From: Piscicola geometra
Lineage: Eukaryota > Annelida > Clitellata > Hirudinida > Piscicolidae
Assembly: GCA_943735955.1 (NCBI GenBank)
Contig: CALSEQ010000041.1
Span: forward strand, 125,001 to 189,000
DNA length: 64,000 nucleotides
Reading direction: 5' to 3'
Shown here: positions 10,798 through 20,329 of the stretch, piece by piece
How positions within the stretch are numbered: the stretch's first letter is position 1
Layout of the letters: every line of letters starts with the position of its first letter
Position numbers and translations under genes: made by a program
Notes under the pieces: model-generated
Databases searched by the model: none
The model's input: only the letters and a program-made list of their open reading frames with translations
What the model was told of the DNA's origin: nothing

Positions 10798-11129
10798 CTG
10801 CAGTTGGATGGATGACTGCATGTTCGCAGGCATCAACTTAACCATGTTCTGGAAGCACCTCAGTATACCAAGTACCCCAAGACGCGACGACGATGATGAT
10901 GTTGATGATGATGATGGTGTTGATGATAACGATGATGATGAGGGTGTTGATGATGACGATGATGAGGGTGTTTGGTAGTTGTAGTCGAATGGGTCGATAA
11001 TGTAAAGGACGACATAAGGCATTTGACCGGCCATGACAACTTCGCTGCTCAAGTCTGATTGGTCGAATGAGTCATGCTCTGTGACGTCATTCAATAAAGC
11101 TCCGCTCATGCCACCAACACCACTAGTGT
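10798..11129 (-). CDS. MED13: MED13 exon with VVLYIIDPF motif
   Basis: Acceptor CACTCCACAG|AC at 11,129, donor CTGCAG|GTCTGT at 10,798; 332 nt, phase 1 to 0. Reads DTSGVGGMSGALLNDV, then MPYVVLYIIDPFDYNYQ, a Ser stretch encoded by (TCA/TCG)n, and GILRCFQNMVKLMPANMQSS. This matches vertebrate VVIYMVDPFTY and the following Leu-rich helix. The Ser run replaces a few linker residues. Confidence 0.95.
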
Positions 11130-11159
11130 CTGTGGAGTGGGTGGAGTGAAGCAGATTGA

Positions 11160-11815
11160 ATGAGAGAGATGGATAATAAGTGTGTTGAGGATTGTGGTGA
11201 AGTGTGTTGAGAAGTGTGGTGAAGTGTGTTGAGGAGTGTGGTGAAGTGTGTTGAGGATTGTGGTGAAGTGTGTTGAGGATTGTGGTGAAGTGTGTTGAGG
11301 AGTGTGGTGAAGTGTGTTGAGGAGTGTGGTGAAGTGTGTTGAGGAGTGTGGTGAAGTGTGTTGAGGATTGTGGTGAAGTGTGTTGAGGATTGTGGTGAAG
11401 TGTGTTGAGAAGTGTGGTGAAGTGTGTTGAGGATTGTGGTGAAGTGTGTTGAGGATTGTGGTGAAGTGTGTTGAGGATTGTGGTGAAGTGTGTTGAGAAG
11501 TGTGGTGAAGTGTGTTGAGGAGTGTGGTGAAGTGTGTTGAGGATTGTGGTGAAGTGTGTTGAGGATTGTGGTGAAGTGTGTTGAGGAGTGTGGTGAAGTG
11601 TGTTGAGAAGTGTGGTGAAGTGTGTTGAGAAGTGTGGTGAAGTGTGTTGAGGAGTGTGGTGAAGTGTGTTGAGGATTGTGGTGAAGTGTGTTGAGGAGTG
11701 TGGTGAAGTGTGTTGAGGATTATGGTGAAGTGTGCTGAGGATTGTGGTGAAGTGTGTTGAAGATTGTGGGAAGTGTGTTGAAGATTGTGGTGAAGTGTGT
11801 TGATTGAGTACAGAA
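11160..11815. repeat. 22-bp minisatellite in a MED13 intron
   Basis: About 30 copies of GAAGTGTGTTGAGGAGTGTG plus GT, with unit variants GAGGATTGTGG and GAGAAGTGTGG. There is almost no C on the plus strand, so no G on the gene's sense strand. Because 22 is not a multiple of 3, more than one frame stays open, giving long spurious Thr/His/Leu frames. Confidence 0.95.
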
Positions 11816-11889
11816 TGGTCATTGGAATGGGGCCCCTTCAAAAGAACGAATGAAATGCGTGGTTGAACTGAATGAAGAGGGAAGGCAAC

Positions 11890-12210
11890 CTTTCTTGTCG
11901 TAGTAGGCGTTGTTGTTGTTGTTGCCTTGGTAGTCACTCGAGTGTTGAGAAGAATACTGCAACGGGTTTATCGAGTTGTTGTTATTGCTAAGATTGTTGT
12001 TAATGTTGTTGCTGCTCAGGGTGTTGTTTTGTTGACTGAAGGGGGGTGGCATGTTGTTGCTGGATGCGTTGTTGTTGTTGTGGTAGTAGGAGAAGGGGGG
12101 CAGGTCGGGGTTGGAGATGGAGAAGCGGTTGCCTCCCTCCATCGACTGACGCCTCGGCGCCTCCTCATACACCTTGCGCTTCTCGTGCAGGTTCTTTATT
12201 ATCAAGTTCA
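11890..12210 (-). CDS. MED13: MED13 exon, Asn-rich insert in the MedPIWI region
   Basis: Acceptor CTTCGCAG|TG at 12,210, donor AAGAAAG|GTTGCC at 11,890; 321 nt, phase 1 to 1. Begins VNLIIKNLHEKRKVYEEAPR and continues Asn/Ser-rich. Vertebrate MED13 also has a long low-complexity insert here. The frame stays open past this donor to 11,819, so the donor is inferred from phase and site quality. Confidence 0.8.
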
Positions 12211-12324
12211 CTGCGAAGAAGGCAAGTTTAAGGAGGGTGAGTGGGTGGGAGGATGGTTAAGGGGGTCGGGTGAGTTTGATGGGCAGGTTGGGTGGTTTGA
12301 ATATTAGGATGGGTGGAATGAAGG

Positions 12325-12745
12325 TCTCGCGCTGTCGAGGGCCACCTTTCTCAAAATTAGCCTGAAAGAATCCTGATAGGCCCGAATGAATTTTGTTGCA
12401 TTTTTTCCTAATTCAATTGTGACATTTTTTAGATGTTTCTTTGTCTAAAGGGATCTCGTGGGAACAAGTTGTTATTAAACAGTTAAGCCAATCTAAATTA
12501 GTCTCGTGTTTTAATCCGGTCATCTACGTGCATCTATATAAGCCAATTACTTATATTGCCTACTTTGTAATACAGTTAGGTCATCGTTTTAGATTAAAGA
12601 GATATGAAAAATAGGTTTCTTCATTGCCTTAAAAGTACATTTAACGCTCACTTTTTTTAAAAAGTAATAAAAGTTGAATACTTATAAAACGAAGAAGACA
12701 TTTTCTATGTGGGGGTTTTATTGATTTGAAGCTGACTAGGTATTA
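12325..12745 (+). mobile_element. hAT-like non-autonomous element, truncated copy
   Basis: Starts CTCGCGCTGTCGAGGGCCAC and stays highly similar to the complete element at 19,798-20,324 as far as CTGACTAGGT near 12,742. After that the similarity ends, so the 3' terminal inverted repeat is missing; the first bases of the 5' repeat are altered too. Confidence 0.85.
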
Positions 12746-12770
12746 GTATTTAAGGTATTAGTATTAGTCT

Positions 12771-13140
12771 TCATAGTGCCTTTGTATCGACACTCCATAT
12801 ATTTCTCTTCATCTCCCCCTTTCTCTCCTCTCCCTCTGTCTCCAGATCACTCCCACTTCCCAGCACCACTTCTTTCATCCTCCGATCCTCCTCCTGGTAT
12901 CCAAGAACCCCTTCCATCGGGTCCTGTTCTCCACGCTCCCTTCTCCTAACCGTCAGCCATTCTACAACCCACACTCCAGCAATACGTGACTCTCATTCTC
13001 TTCCTCTCCACAAACACACTTCCTATCCTCCTTCTCATACATCCAGCGCGCAATTGCATTATTCCTTACCGTCAAACTATCCCCCCTACACATCATCCTA
13101 ACTTCCGCTCCATCTGAACCATCTACATATAAGTGGGTAG
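12771..13140 (-). mobile_element. non-LTR retrotransposon 3' fragment
   Basis: The minus strand reads GSDGAEVRMMCRGDSLTVRN, then NAIARWMYEKEDRKCVCGEE and ENESHVLLECG, the CxC..H..C tail typical of the C-terminus of several LINE polymerases. Stops follow. It is unrelated in sequence to the two CR1-like copies. Confidence 0.65.
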
Positions 13141-13450
13141 ATGGGGGGGATAACAGAGGTTGGATAGGTGGGGCAACGGGGTTGGTTTGGTTTGTTGATG
13201 GGTTGAAAACTTGAAGCGATTAGTGGATACACAACGAACCTAGTAATTTGCAGCAGATTTTAGCGTAAAGTCTTAATTTGGCAGCAGTGGAGGAGTCACC
13301 TGTGAGGAGAAAGCAAGAATGATTCAGGCATCTTATTATTATTATTATTATTCGCACCTTAGACCTAGTTACAAACGACCGAGAACTTATTGATAATGAA
13401 ACAGCCTACGCACTACCCACCAACGCACCAACACTTCATCACCAACGCAC
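13141..13450. other. intron sequence, no gene seen
   Basis: Mixed sequence with a short (ATT)n at 13,331-13,352; no recognisable element. Confidence 0.6.
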
Positions 13451-13700
13451 CAATCTCCCTGAACCACTGGTCGTCCACTTCGTCAGGCAGCATCTCATCG
13501 GACTTCCTGTTCACCCTCATGATGCCATCCCGAAGTTTGTCGCTCAAGGGCCGATGCTTGCCCAGGCGGCACTGCTCGTACACGCTGGCCAGCTGAGCGA
13601 GGAAGAGGGAGGCTTGGCTGATGACCAGGTCGTTGTCGGGTGCAATCGCCAAGTAGAGGACGTCCTTCGCTTCACCCAGAGGACCTAGCATCATGCTGTC
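13451..13700 (-). CDS. MED13: MED13 exon with CRLGKHRPLSDKLRDGIMRV motif
   Basis: Acceptor AACAACAG|G at 13,700, donor GAGATTG|GTGCGT at 13,451; 250 nt, phase 0 to 1. Encodes DSMMLGPLGEAKDVLYLAIA, then ASVYEQCRLGKHRPLSDKLR and DGIMRV, then LPDEVDDQWFREI. This is one of the best conserved MED13 blocks (vertebrate [20 protein letters not shown]). Confidence 0.97.
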
Positions 13701-13814
13701 CTGTTGTTGTTGTTTTTGATGAAAATGACTTTTACTTTAGAACTTGTTATCCTTTTAATTGATCGAGTGCTTATTCTATAAAAACGACACTTAGAAAGCA
13801 AAACTATGCATAAT

Positions 13815-13970
13815 AAATAACCAAGCAAGCACAAGCAAGCACCAAGCAGGCACAAGCAGGCACCAAGCAAGCACAAGCAAGCACAAGCAGGCACCAAGCA
13901 GGCACCAAGCAAGCACAAGCAAGCACAAGCAGGCACCAAGCAGGCACCAAGCAAGCACAAGCAAGCAAGC
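13815..13970. repeat. minisatellite of AAGCAAGCACAAGCAGGCACC-type units
   Basis: About seven to eight units of 15-21 bp built from CAAGCAAGCA and CAGGCACCAAG words. It lies just downstream (gene sense) of the donor at 13,984. Confidence 0.93.
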
Positions 13971-13983
13971 TGCTGGCACGAAC

Positions 13984-14081
13984 CCAATGTCTGACGGAGT
14001 GAGGGGCGATGTTGAGCCACTGTTTCTCATGGCCCACCAACAGGCAGGGAAGAGACTTGGGCTCCGAAGTTTCCCTCGATC
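13984..14081 (-). CDS. MED13: MED13 short exon with LLVGHEKQWLNIAP motif
   Basis: Acceptor CTGCACAG|GA at 14,081, donor CATTGG|GTTCGT at 13,984; 98 nt, phase 1 to 0. Reads GSRETSEPKSLPCLLVGHEK then QWLNIAPHSVRHW, matching the EPLPxPTLLVGYDKDFLxISP region of MED13. Confidence 0.92.
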
Positions 14082-14085
14082 CTGT

Positions 14086-14222
14086 GCAGTGGTGGTAGTA
14101 GTGGTTGTGGTGATAGTGCAGTGGTGGAGTTGCAGTAGTAGTTACAGTGGTAGTTCTGGTGGTGCAATGGTGCTGGTGTTAGTTGTGGTACTGCAGTGGT
14201 GTTAGTTGTGGTACTGCAGTGG
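14086..14222. repeat. GTGGTAGT-rich imperfect array
   Basis: Imperfect TGGTAGTTG, TGCAGTGG and AGTTGTGGTACTGCAGTGG units between two MED13 exons; GTTAGTTGTGGTACTGCAGT occurs twice. It abuts the acceptor at 14,081. Confidence 0.8.
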
Positions 14223-14261
14223 AGGTAGTTACAGTGCTGGCACACACAAACAAGCAACAAC

Positions 14262-14660
14262 CTCTTCCAGCCAGCAAGTGGAAGTCCTTCCAAGTGAGGG
14301 GGCCTGAGATGGTGTAGACTGACTCCCATGTGCGAGTGGTGCGTCTCTTCTGGATGGCGTCCTGCAGGAGCGGCTGCAACTTCTTCAACAAACGAACCAC
14401 TTCGCGCGAGTTTGAAGCTAGCGGAGCTGAAGCTGTCGTGATGGAGGATGCTGGTAGGTGATGTTGCTGCTGTGATAATTGTTGATAGTGGTAGTTATAG
14501 TGGTAAAGCCTCAACAAGTATTTCATGATGATGGCGACCACAGGACAACAAGCACCTTGGTAGAAGGACCACTTGTGAACACACAGGAGTTCCGAGGACT
14601 GCTTGCCTGCCTTTGAAGGTCTGCTGAGACCGAGGGCTGAATGGCACACTTGACTGCAGT
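14262..14660 (-). CDS. MED13: MED13 exon with [15 protein letters not shown] motif
   Basis: Acceptor CGCTTGCAG|AC at 14,660, donor GGAAGAG|GTTGTT at 14,262; 399 nt, phase 1 to 1. It encodes [14 protein letters not shown], a less conserved middle, then [30 protein letters not shown] and [17 protein letters not shown], close to vertebrate VVRMLLSLQPFLQDAIQKK and GPLTWQQFHKMAGRG. Confidence 0.96.
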
Positions 14661-14982
14661 CTGCAAGCGTGATGGACAGGATGGACCTAGTAGTGCTCCT
14701 CATTAGGTTGGTTTATATTGCGTGAACGAGTAGCCACTACATTAATGCAGTTCATTATTATTACCGTAAAAATGTTTTGACACTTTTCTTTTAAATTTAT
14801 TTTGTTGAGCCCTTAGTTCGGACATAAACCTGAAAAACTAGAATGTCTACCAGTGGTAATAAGACCGAAAATAATGTTTTCGGATTTTAAAAAAAGAAAT
14901 ATTTAAAAGTGTGCGCCTATATCGATATTTTACGGTATTATTATATTATTCAAGAGCTTTATTCTTAAGTTAAGGATAAAAT
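14661..14982. other. intron sequence, AT-rich
   Basis: Holds a possible SINE-tail stub near 14,725-14,765 (GCCACTACATTAATGCAG then TTATTATTA) and AT-rich sequence. No gene. Confidence 0.55.
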
Positions 14983-15147
14983 GAACGGGTGAACGGGTAG
15001 CTGAGTCGGCAAAGACTCTCGGCTTTGACCAATGATAAAAGGTCCTAGGTTCAAGTGCAACTAGTAACCAAAGGCGCAAACGAAAATATGCAGCCTAAGT
15101 GGCCTGGAAGCCCATTCGAGTTATACGCCACTATAATAATGCTCGTC
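14983..15147 (+). mobile_element. tRNA-derived SINE, copy B
   Basis: Same family as 4,941: GAACGGGTAGCTGAGTCGGC, AAAGACTCTCGGCTTTGACC, GGTCCTAGGTTCAAGTGCAA, GTTATACGCCACTATAATAA. It lacks about a dozen bases after the box-B-like motif. The head is partly doubled (GAACGGGTGAACGGGTAG), as in copy A. Confidence 0.85.
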
Positions 15148-15149
15148 AT

Positions 15150-15249
15150 AATATGAATGATAGAAATGAAGATGATGATAATGATGATGTTAATGATGAT
15201 TGTGTTGTTAATGATGATGATAATAATAATAATGATGATGATGATGATG

Positions 15250-15290
<41 letters not shown>

Positions 15291-15300
15291 GTTAGTGATG
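15150..15300. repeat. GAT/AAT/TTA trinucleotide repeats
   Basis: (GATGAT)n with AATAAT stretches, then (TAT)n at about 15,249-15,290. It lies inside the intron after the donor at 15,342 and may have grown from the tail of SINE copy B. Confidence 0.92.
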
Positions 15301-15341
15301 GTGAGGATGATTGAAGTGGTAATGTTGATGACGATGCATAC

Positions 15342-15805
15342 CTCTCATTTCGAGTTCATTGACGTCATCATCATCGTTGCTGAACTTGTTGACGTCTGCC
15401 TGCTGGTTGTAGTTGGAGACGATGTAGGGCGCGGGAAACTGCGCTGAGAACTGCTCCCTGAAGAGTGAAAACACTTCAGGCGAGATGTCGCCGTTGTTGA
15501 AAAGAGTGTTGTTGTTGCTGTTGTTGTTATTGTTGTTGTTGCTGTTGTTGTTGTTGTTGGTGATGGTAATGGTGTTGTTGTTGTTACTGTTGTTATTGCT
15601 GGTGTTGTTGTTTGAATTGTTGTTGAATGAATAAGAGCCATTGTTGATGAGGCTGTCATTGCTAATATTGTCGATTTTGTTGTTATCAGGTGGGTTGTTG
15701 TTGAGTTTTAGGAGGGGAGTTTTGTGAGTGTTGTCGAATCTATCGTGGTAGTGGCCTGTGATGTCAACCTCGTCTTCGTAGAAGAGACCAGAGTTGTGGC
15801 CATAC
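15342..15805 (-). CDS. MED13: MED13 exon with SGLFYEDEVDI motif and poly-Asn insertion
   Basis: Acceptor ATGCACAG|G at 15,805, donor AGAG|GTATGC at 15,342; 464 nt, phase 2 to 1. RYGHNSGLFYEDEVDITG matches the YxSGLFxEDELDIFG segment of MED13. A run of Asn and Ser (about 60 residues, mostly AAC and AGC codons) then sits where vertebrates have a non-repetitive stretch, and GDISPEVFSLFREQFSAQFP resumes the family pattern. The poly-Asn block is probably a repeat-driven insertion. Confidence 0.94.
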
Positions 15806-16050
15806 CTGTGCATGAAGATGGTGTTGTAATAGCATCATCTTGTTGACTCATACAATGCAATGTATAATGACCACACAAAACTTCGTATAGTCAACCGATC
15901 AATCTACTGTCTTTCCCTTAAACTTGAACTAAAATTTAAACTTTTTCACCACCATCATTCCCCCACTTTATGCTATCATAGCACTAACTCACCCAAGGCC
16001 CCCCGATACACCACCACAACACCAAACTTACCACAACCACACCGACCGAC
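15806..16050. other. MED13 intron, no feature
   Basis: The intron between the SGLFYEDE and NIFKDQNFD exons; nothing recognised. Confidence 0.7.
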
Positions 16051-16265
16051 CGGCGGTTGATGATGGCGCTGAAGGCACAGGTGCAGCGGAACTGGTCGTC
16101 AGTGGAGTCTGCAACGGAGGCGGCAGGCGAGAGGTACATGTGGATGTCACTGCCTTCGATGTTGCGGTTGCAGGCGCACAAGGTGCAGCTGTCGAAGTTC
16201 TGGTCCTTGAAGATGTTCAGCATCGAGTCAGAGAGTGCTATGTTCAGACTCAAGCCGCTCACTCC
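16051..16265 (-). CDS. MED13: MED13 exon, start of the conserved C-terminal half
   Basis: Acceptor ACAACAG|G at 16,265, donor CGCCG|GTCGGT at 16,051; 215 nt, phase 0 to 2. Encodes SLNIALSDSMLNIFKDQNFD then SCTLCACNRNIEGSDIHMYL and DDQFRCTCAFSAIINR. The Cys pattern (CTLCAC, CTC) and the NIFKDxNFDSC motif are hallmarks of MED13. The upstream intron of about 4.5 kb carries most of the nested transposons. Confidence 0.96.
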
Positions 16266-16378
16266 CTGTTGTGTGGTGGTGTGTGTTGGTTTGTGGTGTG
16301 TTTGGTTGTGTTGTGGGTTGGTGCTTTTGATTGTGGTGGTGTGTTGTGAGGATTGGTTGTGGTGGTGTGTTGTATTGT
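16266..16378. repeat. GTGTGGTGTG-rich tract at an acceptor
   Basis: Words such as GTGTGGTGGTGTGTGTTGG and GGTTGTGGTGGTGTGTTG, directly upstream (gene sense) of the acceptor at 16,265. Confidence 0.85.
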
Positions 16379-16382
16379 GATA

Positions 16383-17168
16383 CAGTGCAACTCAAAATAA
16401 TAGGAACAACAGTTTTTTTAATTTACAATTCCACATTTTATTTTTTCAATTCAAAATGCATACGATTCAAATTTACAAAATTTATTCATTAGTTCTTTTT
16501 TTATTGTTCAGAGGGATTAAAACAAAAAGACTACAGTTTTTGTGTCGTCTGCTTTTAAACAAACAAAATTTAAATGCCATCTTTTTTTCTTACTTTTATT
16601 TTGTATATAAACTAACAATTAGTGAATTATTTACAAAAGTTGTAATTATGTAAATAATGGGAAAAGATAAAAAAACTATTTAACATTTTGTTATTAAAAT
16701 CTGATAATTAAGCAAATTGCTGACTTGTTGATTATTTATTTGTTGATTATTATTACTGACAAATTGAGTAAAATTTAGTACAAATTTAATTTTAAAAGAT
16801 CTAAAAAAAATGATACTATAAAAAAACAGGAAGACCAAAAAGATTTGGCAAAGACGAATCTCAAGATTGGTGAGGGAAGCTGCAAAAGAAAAATCAGCGC
16901 CAAAGTGACGAAAACGATCTTCAATTCGACTGCAGTGTGTGAAAGATATAAAAAATCGGGAAAAAGTTTTTCAAATATGCATAGAGACAGCATACTTTGC
17001 ATTGAAACAAATTCATGTCATGCAAGATTAGAATGGACAAAAATCATGTGGATTTTAGAGATAAATGGAACTGTGTAATATTTTCTGATGAAAATAAATT
17101 TAACTAGTCCTGAAAATGAGCGGTATTATTGGTCTGACACATACGTCGATCTGGTGGAAGAACAGTCA
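16383..17168 (+). mobile_element. Tc1-like DNA transposon remnant, 5' part
   Basis: A TA dinucleotide is followed by CAGTGCAACTCAAAATAATA and GGAACAACAG, a Tc1-type terminal inverted repeat. Further on, broken frames keep transposase fragments: KTGRPKRFGKDES near 16,830-16,865 and WNCVIFSDENKFN near 17,055-17,100 (the second catalytic Asp region of the DDE core). Many stops; inactive. A LINE interrupts it at 17,169. Confidence 0.75.
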
Positions 17169-18511
17169 TGCAAGAAATTGATTAATGAAAAATGAGCAGT
17201 AAATTTGTAAGTTATTGTTATCGGTCGAACAAGTACGTTTTCGGGGAACGGCTGAATGTCGCGGTCGAGCTCGGGGATTTGAGTCTATTGGGAAGACTAT
17301 TCCAAAGAGTCGGCGCTGCAACAAAAAAGCTTCTTGCACCTGCATACTTGAGTTTGTAGCTCTGTGGAACTACATCTCTTGACCTAGCAGACCTGAGTCT
17401 TTCTCTCTGGGGAAGACTTGCTCTCATGACAATGCTGCTCGACAAATAATCTGGGCACTCATTAGACAGACACTTGTGCATTAACAAGATGTTCAATTCT
17501 ATTTTCAACACGGAGCCAGTGAAGCTCCTTGAGAACAGGGCTGATGTGATCATACTTTCTAGCACCTGTTATGAGCCTAGCTGTGGTGTTGATTATAGAC
17601 TGAATTTTCTGCAGCTGCGTCATTGGCGACCCAGTAAGAATGATATTGCCATAGTCAATTCGACTGAGAACCAAAGCAGAAGCCAATGTTCTCAGTGAGT
17701 CCTTGGTCAATAACCATCTTATGGATCGTATTTGGCGTAATGAAGCAAAGCAGGTTTGAGTCATCTTGTTGATGTGTGTCGTCATGGTGAGGTCTTTGTC
17801 GAGATAAACTCCTAGGTTTCTGACACTATCGGAAGGAATTATCTCGTTCTGACAAATGCGAACTGGATCTTTGGGAGTGTGAGTAGAGTTTCGACGGGAT
17901 GAGAGCCAGATAACTTCAGTTTTGCTGGAGTTAAGTTTCAGTTGATTGGCACCCATCCAAGCAGCAATTTCATCAATGCATGATGACACCCTTTCTTGCA
18001 GGTCAGCCTGATGACCTTTAATGCAGTGACCGTAAATCTGGGTGTCATCAGCGTACTGATGAAAAGCGAGTGCATGTCTAGCTGCTATTCTTTCCAAATC
18101 TCCAGTGTACAAAGAGAACAGTAAAGGACCAAGGACTGAACCTTGGGGGACTCCTACAGCGGAAACCAACATTGTCGATTTTGTCCCACTACAGTGGATG
18201 TCAAAACATCTGTCATTTAAGTAGTCCCTAAACCATTCTAACGCAAAGTCAGAGAAACCATAGGAGATGTGCAGTCTTCGGAGCAGTGTTGCGTGATCTA
18301 CCAGATCGAAAGCTGCCGATAGATCAAGCAAAACTAACAATGTGAGCTTACCGTCATCTGCTGCCCTAACGATGTCTGAAAAGACTTTGGTTATGGCAGT
18401 TTCTGTCGAATGATGACGACAGTAGGCTGACTGCAAGGGAGGGAAAAGATGAAATTCTGCGAGGTAGTTGACTACTCTGTGGAGAACTAATCTTTCCATG
18501 AGTTTGGACAA
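17169..18511 (-). mobile_element. CR1/Jockey-like LINE, copy 2, 5'-truncated
   Basis: A long frame keeps the reverse transcriptase core: LSKLMERLVLHRVVNYLAEF, LLDLSAAFDLVDHATLLRRL, GVPQGSVLGPLLFSLYTGDL, the catalytic FHQYADDTQIYGH and YLDKDLTMTTHINKM. A frameshift near 17,470-17,560 splits off the last part (MRASLPQRERLRS..., RSFFVAAPTLWNSLPNRLKS). Similarity to copy 1 stops after GAGTTTGGACAA at 18,511, a typical 5' truncation. The shared 3' end lies at about 17,169. Confidence 0.92.
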
Positions 18512-18541
18512 TTTTTCCAGATTTTTAAAATGCTGCACTAT
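18512..18541 (+). mobile_element. possible 3' terminal remnant of the Tc1-like element
   Basis: TTTTTAAAATGCTGCACTATA resembles the reverse complement of the Tc1 end at 16,383 (TATTTTGAGTTGCACTGTA), including a final TA. If so, LINE copy 2 jumped into the Tc1 element. Confidence 0.4.
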
Positions 18542-18568
18542 ATTGAAGTGTGATGGTTGTGATGGTTT

Positions 18569-19575
18569 TGTAGCGTGCCGTGTACGCTATGTGCACACGG
18601 CCACTCCTTAGACCCCTTTGTCTCATACTGTATATAAGGAGCCTTTGGATTAATAAACGCTCTCTCTCTTCCATATTTCAATACGATACGCTACAATTGG
18701 TGACCCCGACGTTTCAACCTCGTGGACTCTCCAACAACATTTCTAAGAACTACATCTCATTCTTGGAGAAGTTACAGAGACTGCCGCAGTTCAACCGCAT
18801 AAAGAGTAGCAACAACTAAGACAAAAAAAACAAGAGAAGCAAAAACAACAAAAATAAGCTTTATAAAAAAACAACTAAACAACAACAAGAAGAAAAAAAA
18901 ACAAAAAGAGGCAGATGTTTTTCCGACCACGTGGGTTTCTCGTTTTGGCATTCCGCTTCATCTTGTAACGGACCGAGAACGCCAATCTGAGCCCGAACTC
19001 AAGAGTTCTTTTCCTGCATTGATCACTCCCTTACCGTTTTCAAAATCACGAACCTCTGGTGAATGCCTTCTACAACCAAACTCCACTGAAGTCTGATCGC
19101 CAGCAACGCCATCCGCCACATATTTCAGAATACGTCTGCTCATTTGAGTACATACGTGATTTTTTTTGAAAATATTGTGGCAGATGCGCTTTCTGGTACC
19201 GATACAGAAGAACAACGGAAGAACAACGGAAGAACAACAGAAGAACAACAGAAGAACAACGGAAGAACAACAGTAGAACACATAGAAATACAAAAGAATA
19301 CACAAAGAAATAAAATTTAAAAGTAATAAAATTTGAAAGAATTACATTTTAAAAGAATTACAATTTAAAAGAAATACAATTTAAAAGAAATATGATTTAA
19401 TAATAATTTTTTACTACTCATTGGCTCCGCCATCTGCGAGGGGACTATTGTAGCGTGCCGTGTACGCTATGTGCACACGGCCACTCCTTAGTCCCCTTTG
19501 TCTCATACTGTATATAAGGAGCCTTTGGATTAATAAACGCTCTCTCTCTTCCATATTTCAAAACGATACGCTACA
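18569..19575 (+). mobile_element. miniature LTR retrotransposon (TRIM-like), 1,007 bp
   Basis: Two near-identical 127-bp LTRs (18,569-18,695 and 19,449-19,575) start TGTAGCGTGCC and end GATACGCTACA. Each has a TATA-like TATATAAGG and an AATAAA. A primer-binding-like TGGTGACCCCGACG begins 2 bp after the 5' LTR and a polypurine GAGGGGACTA precedes the 3' LTR. The 4-bp duplication GTTT flanks it (18,565-18,568 and 19,576-19,579). The inner 753 bp have no gag/pol, so it must be mobilised in trans. A solo LTR lies at 23,548. Confidence 0.93.
19205..19275. repeat. GAAGAACAAC short tandem repeat inside the LTR element
   Basis: About seven units of AGAAGAACAACGG or AGAAGAACAACAG within the internal region. 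Confidence 0.9.
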
Positions 19576-19579
19576 GTTT

Positions 19580-19797
19580 GTTGGTTGCAGCGGTGAGTGA
19601 GATGGTATTGGTGGTGGTGGCATATTGAGTAGTGGTAGCTTCAAGTAGTTTGTAGAATTATATTTTAATGCGGGTGGTTGTTATTAAAAGAATGATGCAT
19701 TTTTTTGATAAAATTATTCACCTTTAATTAGATGAGCATGTTAAATTATACTACTTGAGGCAACTACATCTGATGTATAAAGATCACAGTGACAAGG
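19580..19797. other. intron sequence, no feature
   Basis: Begins with GGTGGTGGTGG-type words close to the LTR element and becomes AT-rich. No gene. Confidence 0.6.
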
Positions 19798-20324
19798 CAG
19801 GGCTCGCGCTGTCGAGGGCCACCTTTCTCAAAATTTGCCTGAAAGAATCCTGATTGGCCCCAATGAATTTTGTTGCATTTTTTCCAAATTCAATTGTGAC
19901 ATTTTTTTAGATGTTTCTTTGTCTGAAGGGATCTTGTGGGAACAAGTTGTTATTGAATTTGAGCCAATCTAAATTAGCCTCGTGTTTTAATCCGGTCATC
20001 TACGTGCAGACTCGATCAATCTATATAAGCCAATATACTTATATTGTATACTTTGTAATGCCGTTAGGTCATTAAAGTCGCCTTAGATTAAAGATATTTA
20101 AAAATGGGTTTCTTCATTGCCTTAAATGCACATTTAATGCTCACTTAATTTTTTTTTGAATAATTATAAAACGAAGAAGACATTTTCTATGTGGGGGTTT
20201 ATTGATTAAAAGCCGACTAGGTGCTCATTCAAGGTGAGTTAAATGAAATATAAAAGTGCGCATAATACATGGGACTTTTTTTTACAAATTTGACCCTAAA
20301 AATGTAGGCTCAGCGCGAGCCCTG
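19798..20324 (+). mobile_element. hAT-like non-autonomous DNA transposon (527 bp)
   Basis: Ends CAGGGCTCGCGCTG and CAGCGCGAGCCCTG form a perfect 14-bp terminal inverted repeat, of the CAGGG type seen in hAT elements. The flanks carry CAAGG on both sides (19,793-19,797 and 20,325-20,329). hAT normally makes 8-bp duplications, so the 5-bp match is odd. No transposase frame. Confidence 0.82.
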
Positions 20325-20329
20325 CAAGG

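Noticed and set aside
10519..11937. A 472-codon protein including the 22-bp array
   Set aside because: Only 10,798-11,129 of it matches MED13 and has phase-consistent splice sites; the rest is array and intron.
13691..14040. Cys/Leu/Ala-rich membrane proteins on the minus strand
   Set aside because: Generated by the CAAGCAAGCA minisatellite; only the 13,984-14,081 part in one frame is MED13.
18580..18819. A 79-codon plus-strand gene
   Set aside because: Lies within the LTR and the start of the internal region of the miniature LTR element; no coding similarity.
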